Assembly (NCBI GenBank): GCA_965260935.1
Contig: OZ253374.1
Location: 2,232,001 to 2,296,000 of the forward strand
Length of the DNA stretch: 64,000 bases
Source: JBBROS01 sp965260935
GTDB lineage: Bacteria; Pseudomonadota; Alphaproteobacteria; Acetobacterales; Acetobacteraceae
Direction of reading: 5' to 3'
A program made the position numbers and the translations under genes. Below the pieces are notes generated by a model, which saw nothing but the letters and a program-made list of their open reading frames with translations, was not told the DNA's origin and did no database searches. This document shows, in pieces, positions 58,431 to 64,000 of this stretch; the first letter of the stretch is position 1; each line of letters opens with the position of its first letter.

Positions 58431-61400
58431 ATGACAGACGTCAATTTCGTCGCCGACTGGCACGCCAACGCCGCCCGCCTCCAGCACACCTACGACCCTT
58501 CCCAGGAACACGATTCGTGCGGCGTCGGCCTCGTCGCCGCCCTCGACGGCAAGCCGCGCCGGGATGTGGTCGAGGCCGGCATCGACGCGCTGCGCGCCGT
58601 TTGGCACCGCGGCGCGGTCGACGCCGACGGCAAGACCGGCGACGGCGCGGGCATCCATGTCGAGATCCCGCAGGACTTCTTCGCCGACGCCATCAGCCGC
58701 AGCGGCCACCAGCCCGGCGCGGACGCCATCGCCGTCGGCATGGTGTTCCTGCCCAAGACCGACCTCGGCGCGCAGGAGCGCTGCCGCCAGATCGTCGAGA
58801 CCGAGATCCTCGCCTTCGGCTACGGCATTTACGGCTGGCGCCAGGTTCCGATCGACGTGGCCTGCATCGGCGAGAAGGCCAACGCCACCCGCCCCGAGAT
58901 CGAGCAGATCATGATCCGCGGACGCGGCGCGGACCCGGAGGCTTTCGAGCGCGACCTTTACGTCATCCGCCGCCGCATCGAGAAGGAGGCCATCGCCGCC
59001 CAGGTGAACGAGCTTTACATCTGCTCGCTGTCTTGCCGCAGCATCATCTACAAGGGCATGTTCCTGGCCGAGAGCCTGGCCGAGTTCTACCCGGACCTGC
59101 AGGACAAGCGCTTCGTCAGCCGCTTCGCCATCTACCACCAGCGGTATTCCACCAACACCTTTCCCACCTGGCGGCTTGCCCAGCCGTTCCGGATGCTGGC
59201 CCACAACGGCGAGATCAACACCATCCAGGGCAACGCCAACTGGATGAAGAGCCACGAGACCCGGCTCGAGGCCGGCGAACTCGGCGCGTTCGTCGAGGAC
59301 ATCAAGCCGGTGGTGCAGGTCGGCGGATCGGATACCGCCACGCTGGACGGCGTGTTCGAGCTGCTGGTGCGCGCCGGGCGGGACGCGCCGATGGCCAAGG
59401 CGCTGATGATCCCTGCCAGCATCGGCAACGACGCCACCATGCCCGAGGCGCACCGGGACATGTTCCTTTACTGCAACGCCGTGATGGAGCCTTGGGACGG
59501 GCCGGCCGCCATCGCCGCCACGGATGGGCGATGGGTGATCGCCGGGCTTGACCGCAACGGCTTGCGCCCGCTGCGCTACACCGTCACCGACACCGATCTG
59601 CTCGTGGTCGGGTCCGAGGCGGGCATGGTCAAGTTCTCCGAGATCGAGATCGTCGCCAAGGGCCGGGTCGGCCCGGGGCAGACCATCGCGGTCGATCTTG
59701 ACGGCCCTGCCTTCTACGCCGACGAGGCGCTGAAGGATTTGCTCGCCGCCCGCCATCCGTATGGCGACTGGGCCCGCCGCATCACCAAGATCGACCAGGT
59801 GGTGAAAACCGACGCCGCCGAGCCGGCGCTGTTCGAAGGCGAGGACCTTCGCCGCCGCCAGCTCGCGGTCGGCATGACGCTTGAAGAGCTCGAGATGATC
59901 CTGCAGCCGATGGTCGAGACCTCGGCCGAGGCGGTCGGCAGCATGGGCGACGACACGCCGGTTGCCGTGCTGAGCGAGAAATACCGCGGCCTGCACCATT
60001 ATTTCCGCCAGTCGTTTGCCCAGGTCACCAACCCGCCGATCGACAGCCTGCGCGAGACCCGGGTCATGACGCTGAAGACGAGGCTCGGCAACCTTGGCAA
60101 CGTGCTCGACGAGGACGGCGACCAGTGCGACATCCTGCAGCTCGAAAGCCCGGTGCTGTCCACCGCCGAGTTCGCCGCCATGGTTGGCGCGCTGGGCGAG
60201 GCTGCCTGCCGGGTCGACTGCACGTTTCCGGTCGGCGAGGGCGAGGACGGGCTGCGCGGCGGCATCGAACGCATCCGGCGCGAGGCCGAGGAGGGCGTGC
60301 GCGCCGGCTGCGCCCACGTCATCATCACCGACGAGGCGCAAGGGGAGGGCAGGGCGCCCATTCCCATGATCCTGGCCACCGCCGCCGTCCATACCCACTT
60401 GGTCCGCCACAGCCTGCGCACCTTCACCAGCCTCAACGTCCGCTGCGCCGAGTGCATGGACGTGCACTACTTCGCCGTGCTGATCGGCGTCGGCGCGACC
60501 ACCGTCAACGCCTACCTGGCGCAGGAGAGCATCGCCGACCGCCACCGGCGCGGCCTGTTCGGCCCCATTCCGCTGAAGGAGGCGGTGCAGCGCTATAAGA
60601 AGGCGGTCGACAAGGGGCTGCTGAAGGTGATGTCCAAGATCGGCATCTCCGTGCTCAGCAGCTACCGCGGCGGCTACAACTTCGAGGCCATCGGCCTCAG
60701 CCGCGCCCTGGTGGCCGAGTTCTTCCCCGGCATGCAGTCGCGCATCAGCGGCATCGGCCTGTCCGGCATCGCGCGCAAGGTGCTCGGCCTCCATGCGGCC
60801 GCCTGGGACGGGGAGGCGGCGACGCTGCCGGTGGGCGGCGTGTATAAGCTGCGCCGCCGGGGGGAGACCCACGCCTTCGACGGGGGCCTGATCCATACCC
60901 TGCAAGCGGCCGTCGCTTCCGATAGCTACGAGACCTATCGCCGCTACGCCGATGGGGTCCGCCGGCAGAAGCCGGTGGCCTTGCGCGACCTGCTCGACTT
61001 CCGCACCGACATCGCCGCCCCCATTCCCGTCGACGAGGTGGAAAGCATCACCGAGATCAGGAAGCGCCTCGTCGCGCCCGGCATCTCCCTGGGCGCGCTC
61101 GGCCCGGAGGCGCACGAGACGCTGAGCATCGCGATGAACCGGATCGGCGCCCGCAGCGACAGCGGGGAGGGCGGCGAGGACCCGGCCCGCGCCACGCCGC
61201 GGCCCAACGGCGACAACGCCAGCAGCGCCATCAAGCAGATCGCCTCGGGGCGCTTCGGGGTCACGGCGGAGTACCTCAACGCCTGCCGCGAGATCGAGAT
61301 CAAGATCGCGCAAGGCGCCAAGCCCGGCGAGGGCGGCCAGTTGCCCGGGTTCAAGGTGACGGGGCTGATCGCCAGGCTGCGCCATTCGACGCCGGGGGTG

Positions 61401-62948
61401 ACGCTGATCAGCCCGCCGCCGCACCACGACATCTACTCCATCGAGGATTTGGCCCAGCTCATCTACGACCTCAAGCAGATCAACCCCGACGCGACGGTCT
61501 GCGTGAAGCTGGTTTCGCGCAGCGGGATCGGCACCGTCGCCGCGGGCGTGGCGAAGGCGCGGGCGGACGCCATCCTGATCAGCGGCCACAGCGGCGGCAC
61601 CGGGGCCAGTCCGCAGACCAGCGTGAAGTATGCGGGCCTGCCCTGGGAGATGGGGCTGTCCGAGGCGCACCAGGTGCTGACGCTGAACCGCCTGCGCCAC
61701 CGGGTGAAGCTCCGCACCGACGGCGGCATCAAGACCGGGCGCGACGTGGTGATCGCCGCCATGCTGGGCGCGGAGGAGTTCGGCATCGGCACCGCGAGCC
61801 TGGTGGCGATGGGCTGCATCATGGTGCGCCAGTGCCACAGCAACACCTGCCCGGTCGGCGTTTGTACCCAGGACGAGGCGTTGCGCGCCAAGTTCGAGGG
61901 CACGCCGGAGAAGGTCATCAACCTGTTCAGCTTCATCGCCGAGGACGTGCGCAACATCCTGGCCAGCCTTGGCATGCGCCGCCTGGTGGACGTGATCGGG
62001 CGCACCGACCTGCTGCAGCAAGTGAGCCGCGGTTCCAACCTGCTCGACGACCTCGACCTCAACCCGCTGCTCGCGCAGGCGGACCCCGGCGGGCACGCCC
62101 GCTACTGCACCCGCGAGGGCCGCAACGAGGTGCCGGACACGCTCGACGCGCAGATGATCGAGGACGCCGGGCCGCTGTTCGAGCGGGGCGAGAAGATGCA
62201 GTTGCAGTATGCCGTCCGCAACACGCACCGCGCGGTCGGCACCAAGCTTTCTTCCAAGATCACCCGCAAGTACGGCATGTCCGGCCTGCAACCCGGGCAT
62301 CTCCAGGTCCGTTTGCGCGGCTCGGCTGGGCAGTCGCTCGGCGCCTTCGCCGTGCAGGGCTTGAAGCTGGAAGTGCTCGGGGACGCCAACGACTACGTGG
62401 GCAAGGGGCTTTCGGGGGCGACGATCGTTATCCGCACCGCCCCGAGTTCCCGCCTGGTCAGCAACCAGCACACCATTATCGGCAACACCGTGCTTTACGG
62501 CGCGACCGCCGGCTATTTATTCGCGGCCGGGCAGGCGGGCGAGCGCTTCGCCGTGCGCAACAGCGGCGCTGTCGCCGTCGTTGAAGGCTGCGGCAGCAAC
62601 GGCTGCGAGTACATGACCGGCGGCACCGTTGTTCTGCTGGGCGCGGTGGGCGACAATTTCGGCGCGGGGTTCACGGGCGGCCAGGCGTTCGTTTACGACG
62701 CGGAGGACTTGTTCGAGCGCCGGGTCAACCCGGAGACGCTGCTTTGGCAGCGGGTCGGGCATCCGCATTGGCAGGGCGTGCTGCGCGAGCTGGTGCAGCG
62801 CCACGCCGTTGAGACGCAGAGCCGCTTCGCCGCGATGATGCTGCACGGCTGGGAACGCGAGCTGCCGAAGTTCTGGCAGGTGGTGCCGAAGGAGTACGCC
62901 AAGTACCTGCCGGCGCCGATGCAGGAAGAGGAGGCGTTGCGCGCCTGA
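58431..62948 (+). CDS. gltB: glutamate synthase (NADPH) large subunit
   Basis: A 1505-residue enzyme that makes glutamate from glutamine and 2-oxoglutarate. A 29-residue propeptide precedes the nucleophile Cys30 of the glutaminase domain (HDSCGVGLVA). The FMN-binding synthase domain contains ISGHSGGTGASPQTSVKYAG and a 3Fe-4S motif with Cys1135, Cys1140 and Cys1145 (CHSNTCPVGVC). The C-terminal GXGXG beta-helix region (GSNGCEYMTGGTVVLLGAVG) is complete. ATG 58431 is chosen at the propeptide start; the frame is open upstream inside gltD. Confidence 0.96.
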   Translation: MTDVNFVADWHANAARLQHTYDPSQEHDSCGVGLVAALDGKPRRDVVEAGIDALRAVWHRGAVDADGKTGDGAGIHVEIPQDFFADAISRSGHQPGADAIAVGMVFLPKTDLGAQERCRQIVETEILAFGYGIYGWRQVPIDVACIGEKANATRPEIEQIMIRGRGADPEAFERDLYVIRRRIEKEAIAAQVNELYICSLSCRSIIYKGMFLAESLAEFYPDLQDKRFVSRFAIYHQRYSTNTFPTWRLAQPFRMLAHNGEINTIQGNANWMKSHETRLEAGELGAFVEDIKPVVQVGGSDTATLDGVFELLVRAGRDAPMAKALMIPASIGNDATMPEAHRDMFLYCNAVMEPWDGPAAIAATDGRWVIAGLDRNGLRPLRYTVTDTDLLVVGSEAGMVKFSEIEIVAKGRVGPGQTIAVDLDGPAFYADEALKDLLAARHPYGDWARRITKIDQVVKTDAAEPALFEGEDLRRRQLAVGMTLEELEMILQPMVETSAEAVGSMGDDTPVAVLSEKYRGLHHYFRQSFAQVTNPPIDSLRETRVMTLKTRLGNLGNVLDEDGDQCDILQLESPVLSTAEFAAMVGALGEAACRVDCTFPVGEGEDGLRGGIERIRREAEEGVRAGCAHVIITDEAQGEGRAPIPMILATAAVHTHLVRHSLRTFTSLNVRCAECMDVHYFAVLIGVGATTVNAYLAQESIADRHRRGLFGPIPLKEAVQRYKKAVDKGLLKVMSKIGISVLSSYRGGYNFEAIGLSRALVAEFFPGMQSRISGIGLSGIARKVLGLHAAAWDGEAATLPVGGVYKLRRRGETHAFDGGLIHTLQAAVASDSYETYRRYADGVRRQKPVALRDLLDFRTDIAAPIPVDEVESITEIRKRLVAPGISLGALGPEAHETLSIAMNRIGARSDSGEGGEDPARATPRPNGDNASSAIKQIASGRFGVTAEYLNACREIEIKIAQGAKPGEGGQLPGFKVTGLIARLRHSTPGVTLISPPPHHDIYSIEDLAQLIYDLKQINPDATVCVKLVSRSGIGTVAAGVAKARADAILISGHSGGTGASPQTSVKYAGLPWEMGLSEAHQVLTLNRLRHRVKLRTDGGIKTGRDVVIAAMLGAEEFGIGTASLVAMGCIMVRQCHSNTCPVGVCTQDEALRAKFEGTPEKVINLFSFIAEDVRNILASLGMRRLVDVIGRTDLLQQVSRGSNLLDDLDLNPLLAQADPGGHARYCTREGRNEVPDTLDAQMIEDAGPLFERGEKMQLQYAVRNTHRAVGTKLSSKITRKYGMSGLQPGHLQVRLRGSAGQSLGAFAVQGLKLEVLGDANDYVGKGLSGATIVIRTAPSSRLVSNQHTIIGNTVLYGATAGYLFAAGQAGERFAVRNSGAVAVVEGCGSNGCEYMTGGTVVLLGAVGDNFGAGFTGGQAFVYDAEDLFERRVNPETLLWQRVGHPHWQGVLRELVQRHAVETQSRFAAMMLHGWERELPKFWQVVPKEYAKYLPAPMQEEEALRA

Positions 62949-62987
62949 CGCATTGGCGGCAGCGGGGCGGGGTGCAATACTCCACGG

Positions 62988-63656
62988 ATGCGGCTCCTTT
63001 ACCACCTCCCGCTCTCGCCCTTCTCCCGCAAGGTCCGGCTTGTGCTGGCGGAGAAGCGGCTGCCGTTCGAGTTGCAGGTCGAGAAGGTGTGGGAGCGGCG
63101 CGAGGAGTACCTCGAGATGAACGCCGCCTGCACCGTGCCCACCTTGGTCGAGGAAAACGGCCTCGTCGTCCCGGATTCCGGGGTTATTTGCGAATACCTT
63201 GAGGAGGCCTACCCCGACACCCCGCTTATGGGCCGCACCCTGGCCGAGCGGGTCGAGGTCCGCCGCCTCGTCGCCTGGTTCGACGGCAAGTTCGCCGACG
63301 AGGTGACCCGCAACCTGCTGGGGGAGCGCTTCATGAAGCGGCTGCTCGGGCGCGGCAACCCGGATGCCGGGGCGTTGCGCGCGGGCTACGGCAATCTGCG
63401 CCATCACCTGACGTACATCGGCTGGTTGGCCGAGAACCGGACCTGGCTCGCCGGGCCGTCGCTGTCCTACGCCGACTTCGCCGCCGCCGGCCACCTATCC
63501 GCGCTCGACTTCGCGAGCGACGTGGACTGGACCGTCTCGGCGGCGGTGCGGGACTGGTATGCCAAGGTGAAATCCCGTCCCAGCTTCCGCGCGCTGCTGG
63601 CCGACCGGGTTCCGGGCGTCACCCCGCCCGGGCATTACGCGGACCTCGATTTTTAG
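62988..63656 (+). CDS. glutathione S-transferase family protein
   Basis: A 222-residue protein. The N-terminal thioredoxin-like domain has LYHLPLSPFSRKVRLVLAEK with the catalytic-type serine, CTVPTLVEENGLVVPDSGVI with the cis-proline, and an all-helical C-terminal domain with LAGPSLSYADFAAAGHLSAL. It resembles beta/theta-like bacterial glutathione transferases. The substrate is unknown. It follows gltB by 39 bases on the same strand but is probably functionally separate. Confidence 0.88.
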   Translation: MRLLYHLPLSPFSRKVRLVLAEKRLPFELQVEKVWERREEYLEMNAACTVPTLVEENGLVVPDSGVICEYLEEAYPDTPLMGRTLAERVEVRRLVAWFDGKFADEVTRNLLGERFMKRLLGRGNPDAGALRAGYGNLRHHLTYIGWLAENRTWLAGPSLSYADFAAAGHLSALDFASDVDWTVSAAVRDWYAKVKSRPSFRALLADRVPGVTPPGHYADLDF

Positions 63657-63810
63657 CCTGGCATAGCGCGGCTCCGACCGGACGCCCGGCAGGTGCCCGG
63701 ACGAACGCCGTCATCGCTTGCCGCCTTCGGTATCACGCATCCGCAAAACCCCTACCAATCCTCAACCTCCATGCTAGGCTCCCCATTGTGCGCTGCGACA
63801 TGAGCCGACC

Positions 63811-64000
63811 TTGCCGATCCTGACCGTCCGACACCTTACCGCCTACGCCTACCGGCAGCCCGTCGCCTTCGGCGAGCACTGCATGATGCTCCGCCCCCGC
63901 GAGGGCCACGACCAGCGCCTGATCGAGTCCCGCATCGACATCACCCCGTCGCCGAAAGAGATCCGGTGGGTCCATGACGTGTTCGGCAACAGCGTCGCCG
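63811..64000 (+). CDS. transglutaminase-like family protein, N-terminal fragment (cut by window end)
   Basis: The first 63 codons of a protein that continues past the window. It begins TTG 63811 with MPILTVRHLTAYAYRQPVAF and continues GEHCMMLRPREGHDQRLIES, the N-terminal beta-sandwich of bacterial transglutaminase-like proteins. The catalytic Cys-His-Asp core lies beyond the edge. No ATG is available: the ATG at 63801 runs into a stop. The ribosome binding site is weak, so the start is uncertain. Confidence 0.72.
   Translation, partial: MPILTVRHLTAYAYRQPVAFGEHCMMLRPREGHDQRLIESRIDITPSPKEIRWVHDVFGNSVA

Noticed and set aside
58422..62471. Very long open frame on the minus strand opposite gltB
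   Set aside because: It mirrors the codon periodicity of a high-GC gene, has no recognisable domain, and gltB on the other strand is complete and fully motif-supported.

Overview
The window reads as a chromosomal segment of a high-GC alphaproteobacterium, most likely Rhodospirillales or the acetic-acid-bacteria group. The grounds are gene order: a cytochrome bc1 assembly chaperone, YceD, rpmF-plsX-fabH-ihfA-merR-tRNA-Pro, an ispDF fusion, dusB-ntrBC-ntrYX-dat-hfq-hflX, and gltD upstream of gltB. Genus cannot be fixed from sequence reading alone. Gene density is high, with many ATGA/GTGA stop-start overlaps and frequent GTG or TTG starts. No phage, CRISPR array or intact transposase was seen.

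Layout. 1-4280: end of an MFS exporter, a stand-alone Lrp sensor domain, a thiamine-diphosphate enzyme, uricase, a decayed outer-membrane protein gene and a ferritin-like stress protein. 4281-8162: riboflavin operon ribE-ribBA-ribH with nusB and thiL. 8163-14154: mostly envelope and fatty-acid housekeeping (bamE, bc1 chaperone, yceD, rpmF, plsX, fabH, ihfA, merR, tRNA-Pro). 14157-26301: ispDF, dusB, two nitrogen two-component systems, D-amino-acid aminotransferase, hfq, hflX, an IMPase-family phosphatase. 27163-43445: a methylotrophy/PQQ island. 43541-56798: tRNA-Ser, lepA, a gamma-glutamyltranspeptidase, small membrane and envelope genes, an acyltransferase/ligase pair and two oxidoreductases. 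56980-64000: glutamate synthase gltD-gltB, a GST and the start of a transglutaminase-like gene.

The PQQ island is the most specialised part. It holds all five pqqABCDE genes, including a 26-residue PqqA. It also has a SoxYZ-like carrier and zinc metallohydrolase of the quinoprotein accessory type, two glutathione-linked formaldehyde genes (gfa, fghA), a small cytochrome c and a taurine/nitrate-type ABC importer. A second five-gene operon combines a periplasmic binding protein, a YVTN beta-propeller, an ATPase, an ABC-2 permease and an unknown exported protein. That layout matches the Ped/Lut-type systems tied to lanthanide-dependent alcohol oxidation. No PQQ dehydrogenase gene lies in the window, so the enzyme served must be elsewhere.

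The least explained signals are: a family of 48-56 bp CTAG-ended palindromes placed directly before gene starts; a second pair of homologous 64-68 bp repeats; an IspDF whose IspD half has lost its nucleotide-binding residues; a lanmodulin-like metal loop in a small exported protein beside pqqA; a frameshifted MT-A70 methyltransferase; and a hairpin covering the ribE ribosome binding site.
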